This document shows positions 11,216 to 23,800 of a stretch of 64,000 nt of DNA, piece after piece (position 1 is the stretch's first letter; each line of letters opens with the position of its first letter). The stretch comes from Mercurialis annua. Lineage: Eukaryota; Streptophyta; Magnoliopsida; Malpighiales; Euphorbiaceae. The stretch is from contig NC_065574.1 of assembly GCF_937616625.2 (NCBI RefSeq), positions 1,798,001 to 1,862,000 on the forward strand, in the 5' to 3' direction. The notes beneath the pieces were generated by a model. It had not been told where the DNA came from. It saw only the letters and a program-made list of their open reading frames with translations, and ran no database searches. The translations under genes were made by a program, and so were the position numbers.

Positions 11216-12720
11216 ATTTAATGAAAGTATAATCTATACGAACTAAAAACAGATGAATTTATAGAATAATAATTATGTTTTTTTAAATTGTATGCAAAGA
11301 GTAATCTGGATAATTATTTAAAAATAGAAAAAAATAAAAGCCTACATAGAAAAAAGAAATACAACCCTGAAACTATTAAAATAAAGTCCACTCATATCTC
11401 GTGAATAATATAGACTAATGGTTTTATCCCTAGTCAGCTTATTTTGGTGCTTGTGGACATGTAAATTTTGAACACAAAAAATGCATGTTTGTAACCATTT
11501 TGCATCACACAATATTTTCAACATAACAAAAATCAACAATTTATGTCTTATATTGAACATAACAAAAATCAACCAGTTTTTCTTTACTAGAGGAAGTTAG
11601 AAATTTAATACTAAATCCAATATCTAACCTCCAATACGATTTCTATGAATAACTACTTAAAATCATATGATGTCACGTTAAAATAATTAAGCCCCCCAAT
11701 TTTCAAGAAATTTAAAAAATCTCATATTTGATTAAATTATTACTATTCCTTTGTCAATTAACCATGTTCATTTATTTGATTAAAAAAATTAAATTACCAA
11801 AAATAAAATTTAATTTGTCCATGAATTTTTTTTTCTTCTAAAAACATATACAAAATAGTGAAAATCCAAAAAATAAAAATAAAAAATTTATAATTATTAT
11901 TAAATTATTAATCATGTACATATAAATATAATTAAAATTTTAAATAATAACAAATTTAATTGTAAATTTTAAAATTATATTACTATTTTTTACATGACTA
12001 AAAATATAATAGTTAAAAATAATAATAATAATTTTTATTATTATTATCAGAGAATTTGCTGATAAAATTATAAAATAATAAAATAAAAATGATCATACAT
12101 TGAGTATAATCCTACTAATAATTATGATCCAGATTTAATGTGTATTCAATTCTTTTTGCTATTTTATGATTTTTTTTGAAAAATAAACAAATTTTGGAAT
12201 CAAATTATTTTATTTTATATGATTAGGTTATTTGACCAATTCAAATGAATGGTTAACTAACGAAATGAATAGTAGTCAATTTAATAAAATATCAGAAATA
12301 ATATTTTTTGAAAAAGTTAAAAAATGGTTATTTTGACCTAAATTTAAGGTCTATTTTGTGCATAGCATTTTATTAAAATGCGTTTGAAAAAAAATCAGAT
12401 ACAAGTTTGACTCTCTGTTCATCGATAATGACCTATATGATACACAACCCTCAATTCCTTCATTTAGGCCACTTAATGATTTGTGTTTACTGAAATATTA
12501 TTATGCTTTGAAACTTTCAATGAGCCAAAACCATGCAGGAAAAAAAAAATATAACCTTAACAAACAAATATTCCAAAATCAAACCAAGAAATATAGTTTA
12601 ATCAATAATGATATGGTGGATCCATGTTGGTGCATCACCTTCTTCTATAAAAAAATACAAATAATTATTACATTATAGAGCATCAATTAATTTCAACATT
12701 CAAACATGACTTATAGTTTT
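11216..12720. other. AT-rich spacer without recognisable genes
   Basis: The stretch is about 80% A+T by eye, with scattered short open frames of low-complexity composition (for example minus 11342-11572). I see no splice-joined coding sequence, tRNA or clear element ends. Confidence 0.6.
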
Positions 12721-12839
12721 GATTATTTTAAAAAAAGAACTAACAACGTTGAATATATATTTTAAATTGATGTGTAATATAATTAAAGTATATTTTAATT
12801 CCATGTGTACACTTTTACTCATTTGGTCCCTGAATTTAT

Positions 12840-13115
12840 ACATTTTGCTTGATTCATCTACTTTTAAAAACAATTTTATGAAATTCTTTTATTTTTTTTA
12901 CTTGATTCATGTACTTTTAAAAACAGTTTTACTTGACCCCCCTATACTAGCAGAGCGTGCACTACACTTCCGCACTTCTATCAGCATAAATTTTACTTAG
13001 TCTATTTACTTTTAAAAACAATTTTATGAAGTTTCATGTACTTTTAAAAACAGTTTTACTTGACTCCTATATTAAACGGAGAGTGCACCACACTAACACA
13101 CTTCTATTAGCAGAA
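12840..13115. repeat. About 140-bp diverged tandem duplication
   Basis: Two head-to-tail copies contain, in order, CTTTTAAAAACAATTTTATG, then ACTTTTAAAAACAGTTTTAC, and then a segment with GAGCGTGCAC or GAGAGTGCAC followed by ACACTTCTAT. Non-coding. Confidence 0.7.
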
Positions 13116-13209
13116 GGGCGTCATAAAACTATTTTCGAAATTGCAAGGACTAAATAAAGAAACAAAAACGCTTTTAAAATGTGCAAATTTTGCGGCACAG
13201 ACACTAGGA

Positions 13210-14010
13210 CTCCTATGAGCCTCGGAGCGCCTTTGCCTTTAATAACTATGCCAATGAAGCTGTCCTATATAGGAATTCTGATGCATTCTCGCCTCCAACA
13301 TCTTTAAGTTAATCACAAATGCCTGTGTAACAAATGTAGAGAAACAGATAAACTTGAGAGAAGAAATTCATAAAGTTGATAGGAAAACTTGCAAGAGCTG
13401 AATAATATTTTAGCTCACTGTTTATGAAAGATTTCCTGCCAGAATCAAACATATCGATCAGCCAAGCCAAACACAAATATTTACATATTACATATTCAAA
13501 GAATTACTCGACAAACTTCTTGTTTAAGAGCCCGGATTCACTGCAAGTTTTCTGTTTTAATTGCTTCCAACCTGCTCAATGTTTTTTCTGCGTTAGGATC
13601 ATTTATGTCAATCTGCAGTGATAAACGATGCATTTGCAATAAGTTCAAGTTTCCTCCATAACACATTGCAATGGTGAATTGAAGAGATCGCGTTTATTAG
13701 AATACGATGGAGCAAAAAACCTTCGACATGACCTCCTAAAGCTCAAATGAACTTGAGAGCATTCTAATCCTAATTTTTTTAATTGGTCACTGTCTTTTGC
13801 CCTTGACAAACAAAGACTGTCATTTGGCTTATTTGATCTGATTATTATTAATTCACATCAAATTAATAATATAATTTAAACTATAATTTGAATAATTAAC
13901 TACGTCTTTGTAATGACTTCTCCCCCCAATTAATAGATTACTTGTATCCTACGAAATAAAATGACAAATCAGTTTCCTTATATATAACTGCCCTAAACTC
14001 AAGAAATTTG
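13210..14010. other. Spacer, no gene seen
   Basis: Slightly less AT-rich than the surroundings, but no protein homology is recognised in any frame. The 65-residue plus-strand frame at 13424-13621 resembles nothing I know and lacks supporting context. Confidence 0.5.
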
Positions 14011-14013
14011 CTT

Positions 14014-14215
14014 CATTTACCATTTTTAACATTTTTAATTCTTGTTGTTACAATTTGATCCCTTTCGAAAATACCTAATTGGGTTTTCTTTTGATCCTTA
14101 GAGAAATTTGATTGAATCAAATCAATTTCACCCACCACCCAGATAGAAAATAAGAAGACTAAAAAACTTCCACATGTACATAGAGGCTGAAATTTAGACG
14201 GCTTAGGATTTGGCA
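14014..14215 (-). pseudogene. Duplicated fragment of the squalene synthase 5' leader
   Basis: This stretch aligns collinearly, in the same orientation, with 5321-5520. Shared plus-strand blocks in order are CATTTTTAATTCTT, GTTACAATT(A/T)GATCCCT, TTTCTTTTGAT, GAGAAATTTGA, AATCAAATCAA, AGAGGCT and AGACGGCTTAG. It includes the start-codon context; the coding sequence after it is not recognisable, and the TATA and GAA-repeat segments have decayed. It is a non-functional partial copy of the gene's promoter-proximal region about 8.7 kb from the original. Confidence 0.8.
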
Positions 14216-14504
14216 TTTTCATGAATTTGGAAACTATTAAAATTATTACTAATTGATTAAAATGTTGAAGTTTTTATTAATTACTAAATTTGCTTCATTT
14301 ATATATACCGATATATGTTTGAAGTTCCACTTTTCATTTTTTAAATGACCTATTTTAAAAAAAAAAATTAATTTTTACAAATAATTTTACATTAAATTTT
14401 CTTTTTCATCCTTCTTTATTAGTCATGTTAAAGTAAGGGTAAAGTGAAAAAACATACACATACTTGATTACTGATTTCTTAATTTTTGTATAAAATAAAA
14501 GTGG

Positions 14505-14575
14505 AATTTTTTTTTTTTGATAATTGGGGAGGGGGGAGCGCTTGTGGGAGGAATCAAACTCATGAACTAGCAATG
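14505..14575 (-). mobile_element. SINE 3' fragment
   Basis: A plus-strand T-run is followed by GGAGCGCTTGTGGGAGGAAT and CAAACTCATGAACTAGCA. These match the tail half (B box side) of the SINE at 10664-11203. The A-box half is missing. Confidence 0.6.
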
Positions 14576-14579
14576 GAAA

Positions 14580-15000
14580 TGAAGGAGTAAATTTTTATTG
14601 ATAAATAAATAATTATATAACTTTTTTTAATTATCAACATTCAGTGCAATTTAATTAATGTATAATAATTTAAAATATAAATTTGTGCTTCCAATTCTAA
14701 CTTTTATATATAGTATAATATAATTATATATATGTAAATAAATTATAGTAAACTAGCTCAAATAAAAATAAAATTAATTTAAATATAACTATATCCTCTC
14801 TCCATCTATTTGTATAGACTTATTTAACTTATACAAATGATGATTATTACATATAAAAAAAATGTATGTGTATTTCTTTTGATTATTTTAAAGTTATTTT
14901 TTTATTATAAATTTAAATATAAGGACTTTGGTGTAAAAGAGACGGAAGTTTAGGTACCAGATATGAAAATTACTCTTTGATTTTGGACGCAATTATCAGT
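14580..15000. other. Upstream region of the first MATE gene
   Basis: Very AT-rich sequence with TATATA stretches around 14706-14735. Which, if any, acts as the TATA box cannot be decided from the sequence alone. Confidence 0.4.
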
Positions 15001-15103
15001 TATGTGCAGAGAAACTAAACGCGCCACGCTTCTTCTTTTGCCTCCTTATAAAGCATCTTTCAAATTTTTCTTTTCAATTCCCCAATTATACTGTTTAAAA
15101 AAA

Positions 15104-18100
15104 ATGCTAATCAAAACCCTAAATCACTCTTTTTCTTCTTTAATTTCAATTAAAACCCCTAATTTTAGAGAACACAATCATTACTCTTCCCAATCTTTAA
15201 TTACCTATAAAAAACAAGAAAAATTGCGCCTTTATAATTCAATAAAGACTCCAAGGAATAGGTTTATAAGTAACTGTATAGTTAGTTCAAGCAAAGATGT
15301 AGTTAATAATGATGATGATAATAATAACTGCAGCAAAGAAATTCAGAGAGATAATGACGGTGACATGGCTCAGTTTGAAGAAGAAGTGGCCGTACTGGGC
15401 GGAGGTAAGGTGGGGCGAACTGGGGCGGGCATATGGAAACAAATGAAAGAGATTGTAATGTTTACCGGGCCAGCTACAGGTCTTTGGTTATGTGGGCCAT
15501 TGATGAGTTTAATTGATACTGCTGTTATTGGTCAGGGAAGCTCAATTGAGCTTGCTGCTTTAGGTACATTATGCAAAATAAAATAATAATTTTGAGTATA
15601 AATATGTGTGTTTGAAGTTGGTTTAATTGTTTTTTTTTTGTTGACAGGACCGGGTACTGTGGTTTGTGATTATATGAGCTATGTGTTTATGTTCCTTTCT
15701 GTGGCCACTTCGAATTTGGTTGCTACTTCCCTTACTAGACAGGTTAATTTTCTGCTGTTATTGATTATTATGAGTTCTGCCAGTTTGTTTAAAGTGGGAT
15801 GAAAAATATGTTAAATGAGTGTTGAAATCAATTTCTTTAGGGTTGAAATCAGTTGGGAATTAAGGTATAGAGGCGAGGATCACATTCTGATATCATAAGT
15901 AATCTTATAAGAAGCATCCGTAGTTAGTTAAACATTGTTGTTGTTGATGATTCGTTCACGCTTATTATTTTGCTAAGACTTGGCTTGTTGATTTGATTAT
16001 GTTCACGCAGGATAAAGATGAAGTTCAACATCAAATATCTATTCTTCTTTTTGTTGGCTTGGTGTGTGGGATCTTTATGTTTTTGTTTACAAGATTCTTT
16101 GGTTCATGGGTGTTAACTGGTAATAATTATTGGTAAAGATCTTTATTGATTCTATGTTTTTTGCAGATCGAGTTTCTGTTCTATATTGTTTCTATTTTTC
16201 GAATTTTGTTAAAGTGATATTGAGCTTTATACTGTGAGATGAATAGTGGGAATATCTGAATCAATGAATGACGGCTTGTAATTTTCTGAATGTTTCAGCT
16301 TTTACTGGACAGAAGAATGCACATATTGTACCTGCAGCAAATACATATGTTCAGGTTTAAGCTCTTCCATGCGTGCCTATCTTTGTTTCACCCTACTGTT
16401 AACTTACAGAAGATAGATAATAGCAATATCAAAATGTCCTCAGTTTCTTTTTGATGGTTTTCCTCGATCCGCTGGCTTAATGATAAAAAAGGCTCTTATA
16501 TATTACTGCCTTCTGTAGTAAGGAGCGAATTGATTTGTTGAGGTGTAGTGTAGTGTGCCTACTTAATATCACTTGTACTCCTCATATAGAAATTGACACC
16601 TATAAGGATAAATATTCTTCAGCTAGACTGACTGCATGAGATCTTAATCCTAGTCAATTATTGTAGATTATACTCTAGTTTCATTGTTTAAAAACTCTTC
16701 GATCTGTTTGCAGATTCGAGGCCTTGCCTGGCCTGCAGTTATTGTTGGATGGGTTGCTCAAAGTGCAAGGTGAAAACTATGCCATGCTCTAGGCCGTATC
16801 TGTTCTATACTGTATCTAGTCAATAACCTAATATTAGGTTGCCAGACTTTTTCTTTCCTGTTTTATTAAACGCTCTCCTTGGTTGGCTTTTCATGTAACT
16901 GTCGTTGGTGTTTAAAACTGCATATTAACTACTTTAGAAACCGTTTTATGCCTGGCTGTAAATTCTTTCTGTTGGTACTTGGTAAGAACCAGTTCAAACT
17001 TTTCTTCCAAATTTTCCTTGATGACTATGCATGTATGTAACTTGGCAACCAATGGTCTTCTATACTGGATGCCATAATATGAGAAATATCTTCTTGAATG
17101 TATCTCTATTTCTAAGTTTAATAGTCATATTATCGACCAAATTCTACTTTCTCCTCCCATGCTAACATTTTTATTTTAACTTTATCTAGTGCCTCTCCAG
17201 TATTCATTTCTTATTTGTTAGTTTCTTGCAAGTATGAATTGCTGATATCCTTACAATTTTTATCTTGGCTTTTCTTTTTCCCTTTTTTCAGCCTTGGGAT
17301 GAGAGATTCTTGGGGACCTCTGAAGGCTCTGGCAGTTTCTAGTATCGTAAATGCTGTTGGCGATGTAGTTCTTTGCAGCTATATGGGTTATGGAATTGCT
17401 GGTGCTGCATGGGCAACAATGGTGTCTCAAGTATGATCAAAACTTCTTTTTTATTTATCTTGTGTTTTTTCTAGCCATGTTGTGTGAATTTAAAATGGTA
17501 TACCTTCTCTTTACCTACATATGCTCTAGATTATTGCAGCTTACATGATGATTGATGCTTTGAACAAGAAAGGGTACAGCGCATTTGCTATTACTATTCC
17601 AACATTTAATGAACTTTTGGTAATATTTGGGCTTGCAGCTCCAGTGTTTGTAACAATGGTGTCAAAGGTACATTTTGATTTCATAGATCTATTTTGGTGC
17701 TCTTAGCTCCATTACTTGAGACTTCTAATATTTGTATCTTTATTGGTCCAATTTTCTCACTTCCATAATCTGAGATTTATCATTTCAGGTGGCCTTCTAT
17801 TCTCTACTTATATATTATGCTACATCTATGGGCACAAATTCTGTGGCCGCTCATCAGGTTTAGATTTGTACTCATACTTGCTAATCCAATTGCACTCTCC
17901 TTTGGCTTTCTACAAATTAAAACTGATGATGTACTCACCGAAAACTGCAAAAGTTTTTTGTAGGTCATGATTCAAACATATAGCATGTGTACAGTATGGG
18001 GTGAGCCTCTTTCTCAAACTGCACAGTCATTTATGCCTGAGTTGCTATATGGTGCCAATAGAAGCTTGGCAAAGGTTGGTGATGCTTCAGAACTATAGCT

Positions 18101-19766
18101 TTAGGACTATTATTCTCACCTCAGATAAATGTATAAGAATGAATAATGAACGATTTGCAGTTAAAAGATTAGCAGGTTTTACTTATTCTTTTCTGAAAAC
18201 GCTTATAACATGAAACAGGCTCGGATGTTGCTAAAGTCGCTAGTGATAATTGGAGCTACACTAGGATTGGTGTTGGGAACTATTGGAACATCTGTTCCTT
18301 GGTTCTTCCCCAATCTTTTTACGCCTGATCAAAACGTCATACAGGAGGTTAGCTCTTGTTTTTGCAGTCTATTTTCTCTGTTCACTCATTTCTATTTTTT
18401 GCGTCTTGTTTATTTTGCTATTACGAGTTTGGCAACAATTATAGTTCTACGTTTATGCTGGGCATCTTCTGTTTCTCCTGAGTTCATAAGGGAGGAATTG
18501 AATTGTGGAAATATTAGTTGCTTATGAATGGGAATGTAATATTCAGTGCCTTTCCAATGATGTGAAGTTTAAGAATATATTTCTTACTGTATTATCTGTT
18601 CATGCAGATGCACAAAGTGCTGTTGCCATACCTTATGGCTTTGGCTGTGACACCTAGCACCCATAGCCTCGAAGGAACATTGATGGTATGTCGAGCTTGA
18701 TTTATATCCAAATGTTTTCTTTTCATGCATTTATGATTCATTGCAAATCTCGGACATGCCTTTCCTGATCAATTTTGAATTTGACAGACAAAAATTTGTT
18801 TACCTTTTTTTAACTGTAACGGTGTAACCAACCAATATTTTTAATATTTTCTTCAAAAGTAGTATTATTTAGGGTATACAAATATGTATGACGTTCAAGA
18901 ATAAGAATATAAAGTTTGTAAATGATTTGTTACTTGTTAACAATGTAAGAAAAAGAAATATCATCACTTGTGTTTGAATAAAATTTCTTTAATTGAAAGA
19001 AATAGAATCCGAAACAGGTATCATATAAGAACATGCACAAATCAAACCAGCTTATGTTCTTATATATATGCTTGTTTGTGCAGGCTGGACGCGATTTAAA
19101 ATTCTTTAGCTTATCAATGACCGGATGCTTTGCTTTCGGTGGCCTTGTACTTATGGTAAAGATCTAATCTCGGTCCCCTAGTTTCGTTTCAGAATTCTTT
19201 CCGGTTCCGGGCATTAAGTGTGTTTCCTTGGTGACAGCTTGTGAGCAGCAGAGGATACGGCTTGGCTGGTTGCTGGTTCGCGCTAGTAGGATTTCAATGG
19301 GTGAGTCTAAAAGTCCCAGTTGCATGATTGTTTTACTGCAGCACCGTTCTTTAACGAGGTCATCGCAGTCTATGAACTTGTATGTCAGGGTCAATTAAAA
19401 CCCACACAATTAACCATTTTCATCAATTAAGAACAATACTCTATTTTTAGGTTAATTAACTTTCAAATTGTACAAATGAACAAGTTCAGGGACCGTGATG
19501 ACCCGATTTGGAGGTTAATTGACAAAAATCTAGAGAATGTTGTCCCTAATTGATTAAAATGGCTAAGTGTGAGTTAATTGATTTTGATGCGCCAGTTCAA
19601 GGATTGCAATTACCCTTTCGTTCGTTCTTTAACTAACTATAATCCCCAACTTTTGTTTTTTCAGTCGCGGTTTTTCCTTGCTCTGCAACGACTTCTTTCT
19701 CCCGATGGCGTATTGTACTCGGAAGACTTGAGCCGATTTAACATGGAGAAGCTAAAAGCTGCTTAG
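15104..19766 (+). CDS. MATE-family transporter, EDS5/DTX46-like, plastid type (tandem copy 1)
   Basis: A 558-residue multidrug and toxic compound extrusion (MATE) protein in 14 exons: 15104-15563, 15648-15742, 16011-16119, 16299-16354, 16714-16769, 17292-17430, 17530-17667, 17789-17857, 17964-18074, 18219-18347, 18608-18685, 19084-19155, 19238-19300 and 19665-19766. The roughly 110-residue N-terminus is basic and Ser/Thr-rich with an acidic end, like a plastid transit peptide. The core starts at [17 protein letters not shown] and carries the family motifs [13 protein letters not shown] and [11 protein letters not shown], and 12 membrane segments are expected. An upstream in-frame ATG at 15002 exists, but 15104 gives a better transit peptide. 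Known relatives: Arabidopsis EDS5 exports salicylate or its precursor from plastids, and DTX46 is its homologue; the substrate here is unknown. An intact paralogue follows 1.1 kb downstream. Exon phases are identical between the two. Confidence 0.93.
19385..19620. mobile_element. MITE-like element, family Y, in MATE copy 1 intron 13
   Basis: Both ends resemble GGGTCAATTAA/TTGCAATTACCC. The interior shares CAATACTCT and GGTTAATTA motifs with the larger family member at 20268-20778. Boundaries are approximate. Confidence 0.5.
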
Positions 19767-20267
19767 CTTAGTACATGAAGGAAAAATACAGAATCATTAG
19801 GTTACACATAGTGTTCAATTCTTATACAGGACCTGATCTGCAAAACCAGCAGAAACTTGTCCTAAATTCTCATTATTTCAAGCTGTGATATGCTTTCTTG
19901 ACAGGCTTCAAGGTCTGCTATATCAATGGCAACTGTATGTTACTTTGTCCCAATGAATTAATGGTAGCTTAAATCTCATTCAATGTTTGATTGCTTGTTG
20001 TGTTTTGTTCGGACAAATGGACAGGGCATGCAGATCTCGAGAGAAGGGACCATCTAGGAACTAGTTTGCGATCCAAATTCAGCAAATTATTGAAATATTG
20101 TCTCTTTTCTCTTTAAACTTGGCCCAATCTCCGTTCTACATGTATAGTGATACGATGGACATTTTTTAGCCGTCAATGCTTCTCTGTGGCTCTCATTCTC
20201 TTACAAGGACTCTTTCAAAGCCTGAACTATAAAATTACACATGAACCACATGTCAATTTTTTTATCA

Positions 20268-20778
20268 ATAAAGGGTAAATCCGGTTCCTCAACTTACCGC
20301 TCGGGGTCAAATAACTAACGTTTAGCGATTTTAATTAATTAAGGACAAGTACTGTATTTTTTCGGTTAATTAAGGGCAATACTCTGTACTTTTAAGTCAA
20401 TTAAAAATAAAAATAAATCAATACCGATCCCTAAACTTGTTCAAACCATATAATTATGTTCTTAATTGATCAAAAAATAAAGAGTTTTCTCCTTAATTGA
20501 TCAAAATGGTTCAAAGTGAGTTATTTAATTTTGAGCAAATTACTATGAGGCCCCCATATATATATGTTATAATTCACACTTTTATCTTTTATGTTTGAAA
20601 ATCAAAAGATATGGTCTTTTACTTTTATTTCCGTCAATGATTTAGTCATTCCGTCTGTTGTATAATCTTGTCCTTAATTGATCCGAAAATAGAGAGTATT
20701 GTCTTCAATTGATGAAAATAACTGAAAGTGAGTTATTTGACCTTTAGTTTCAAGTTGAGGAACCATATTGACCCTTTA
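20268..20778. mobile_element. MITE family Y between the two MATE genes
   Basis: The left arm ATAAAGGGTAAATCCGGTTC and the complement of the right arm ATAAAGGGTCAATATGGTTC match, and both continue CTCAACTT and then GTCAAATAACT. The element ends only about 100 bases before the start codon of the second MATE gene, so it forms most of that gene's proximal promoter. An unrelated AT-rich piece (about 20540-20665) seems inserted in it. Confidence 0.75.
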
Positions 20779-20798
20779 TACTGCTTTGCTTTTTCCTT

Positions 20799-20825
20799 CA
20801 TGTCAACAAATTTTTCTTTGTCCTA
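20799..20825 (+). promoter_or_regulatory. Short upstream open frame before MATE copy 2
   Basis: ATG to TAA encodes eight residues (MSTNFSLS), 55 bases before the main start and between it and the MITE. It matters only if transcription starts upstream of 20799, which is not known. Confidence 0.35.
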
Positions 20826-20880
20826 ACATCAAACTACCCAACTCCATTTTTTTTCTCAGTTCAAATTCTTACTCTAAACA

Positions 20881-23800
20881 ATGCAAATCCACTCATTTCT
20901 TCGTCCTTCTCACACTCCTCTCCACACCCAAATTCCAAGATCAACCCTTTCTCAATCTTCACCTCATTTCAAGACACATTCATTATCTCTACCTCAGTCA
21001 AATTACCATAGTTCTACAAGAAGTAAGCTTGTTACTCATTGCATAAGTCCAAGTCAAGAGCTTTTCACTGACATTGTAAGTGAAAATGAGAATATTACTG
21101 CTTCAGATTCAGTCTTGAATGAAAATGAAAAAGAAGAAGATGAAATGGGAGTGGAGGGAAGCAGACAAGGAATGGAAAGTCAGAGTATATGGCAGCAAAT
21201 TAAAGAGATTGTGATGTTTACTGCACCAGCTACTGGGCTGTGGATTTGTGGGCCGTTGATGAGTTTGATTGATACTGCTGTTATTGGTCAAGGAAGCTCC
21301 CTTGAGCTTGCTGCTTTGGGTAATTTCTAAAATTTTGAACTTTGATTTGTTGGTTTCTGATTAGTTGCTAATATATGTAAAAGCTGTAATTTTAACTGAC
21401 TGCATATGATTATGAGCTGAAAATATTTATATGTTTTGACAAGTGAAAGTTTGTATTGAGCAGGTCCTGGTACAGTTTTGTCTGATAGTATGAGTTATGT
21501 GTTCATGTTCCTTTCGATTTCTACTTCGAATATGGTTGCCACTTCCCTTGCCAAACAGGTTAGCTTCTTATAATTACCTACTGTGGCAACTTAGGGAGCA
21601 CGGCCACGGCGAAACGATGTTATTTTAAGGTTTCCTGTGTAAAAATGAAGTTTTGTGTCCAAAACGGGACAGTTGATTAAATGAGGTGTTCGTGCTACCT
21701 AGGTGGCAACATGATGGAACGGCATCTTTTTATTACTTCATGACTGAAATAAGAATGACTAGAAGTTCTTTGTGGTAATCCATGCTTGACTTCAAATTTT
21801 ACCTGATTCAACTTTTGATGGAATTCTATGTGATGATTTGCTGAATCAACTTTGAATCTTGTAAGGGGCTGTTACAAGAAATTGGGCTAGAAGAATTGTA
21901 GATTTAGCGTTTCGGTGACATTACTTACTCAGGCTATTATAACATGATTTAAATGCTATAGCTTATAGTTGTAGTTGATGACAATAAGTCAAAAGACATA
22001 CTTTGAAATTTTGACACTTGAAAATGCATTGCCTGCCAACACTGTGATCAGTTCACCTTCTATTTAGTATGTCAACTCAGAATTAGTTAGTATATATGAT
22101 ACCAAGTGGTTGTTTCACTGTGCACAATTGGACAGGATACAAATGAAGTGCAGCATAACCTATCTGTTCTGCTCTTTATTGCGTTGACTTGCGGCTTCCT
22201 AATGATTCTGTTCACCAAGTTTTGTGGCGCATCGGTATTAACTGGTAATAGAGACTGGTGGTGCAGCTTTTTGTTTCTTAGTCATTTTCCACTGAACTTC
22301 AAATATGCTAATTAATATTTGCAGTTTGACAAATGGCAGAGTACAATAATTGACAATAAATTTCTGTTTTCTTTTTCAGCTTTTACAGGTTCAAGTAATT
22401 TACACCTTGTCCCTGTGGCAAACACATATGTTCAGGTTCGTTCTCTTTATAAGCTAGTTGTGTCTTACACATTTTTCATCATGAATTAATGAATGTTGCG
22501 TATTATATGTCAATATTAAACAAACAATATATGATTTCACGGAAGAGTTTGCGACATCACTTTGATTTAGTAAATAGAAGCTTGTGATTGGTGCACATGA
22601 AAAATGGCATTCTAAGGCTGAGAAAGATCTAATGGGAGGACCGCAAATCCTAAATTATCATACTCCTTGCATTTCATTACTACAAATTTCTGGTGCAAAA
22701 AGTATAAGTTTGCATCATAGGTCTTTAGTTGATTTCTATAATACAAAAAAGAAAACTTTTATCTGTTTGATACATGTGTCTTATATATGTTTCAAAAAGA
22801 ATCTGAATCTTGATTTTCTTTCTGTCTGAAGATTCGAGGTTTAGCCTGGCCTGCAATTCTAATTGGATGGGTTGCTCAAAGTGCAAGGTGGAAATACACT
22901 ATACCTTTCCCATGTATTATCTCCTAAATGTGTTAGAAGTCCCTTAGTTTAGTTCTTGGATTGCAGTGTTTTGCTATTTTTACTCACTTAAATGTTTCGA
23001 GGATGTTAAAAGATGATGTTTTGTGTTAATATTTCTCTTTGTTTCGCAGCCTCGGCATGAAAGATTCATGGGGACCCTTGAAGGCATTGACAGTTGCCAG
23101 TGCAGTAAATGGCATTGGTGATATAGTCCTTTGCAGGTTTCTAAACTATGGTATTGCTGGTGCAGCATGGGCAACGATGGTTTCACAAGTAAGCAAAATT
23201 AAACATTCTGAATTTATAATCGATAAAATCATCAAATTCAATCCCACAATATTTAGTCAACATGAGTTAACAGGGATTGGGATTGATGATTTAAAGGCAG
23301 TTTTATCATTTTTCATTGCCAATTTATCACTAATCAGTGAATATTTCAGGTTATTGCAGCTTATATGATGATTAACTCGCTGAACAAGAAAGGATATAAT
23401 GCTTATGCCATCTCTGTTCCATCACCCAACGATCTAGTGACAATATTTGGGATTGCTGCTCCAGTATTTGTGATGATGATTTCAAAGGTTTGCTTCATAG
23501 TTCTAGATTCCACGGAATTTTCTTTGTGATTGTGATTATACTTATGGAAACGAGGCTTTGGGACCTGTCAGGTGGCTTTCTACTCACTTCTTGTATATTT
23601 TGCTACATCCATGGGCACACTTAGCTTGGCTGCTCATCAGGTTCATTATGCTCACTCATGCTACATTTTTCATGTCCTCTTGTTGATAAATGTGAAAACT
23701 GATGATTACGTGCATTGACTTGCTAGGTTATGATTCAAGCATTCATGACCTGTACAGTTTGGGGTGAACCACTTTCTCAAACTGCACAGTCATTCATGCC

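Noticed and set aside
15002..15103. Upstream in-frame start for MATE copy 1 (adds 34 residues)
   Set aside because: The added segment is unlike the N-termini of plastid MATE proteins and the start at 15104 gives a normal transit-peptide opening; not excluded by the sequence.
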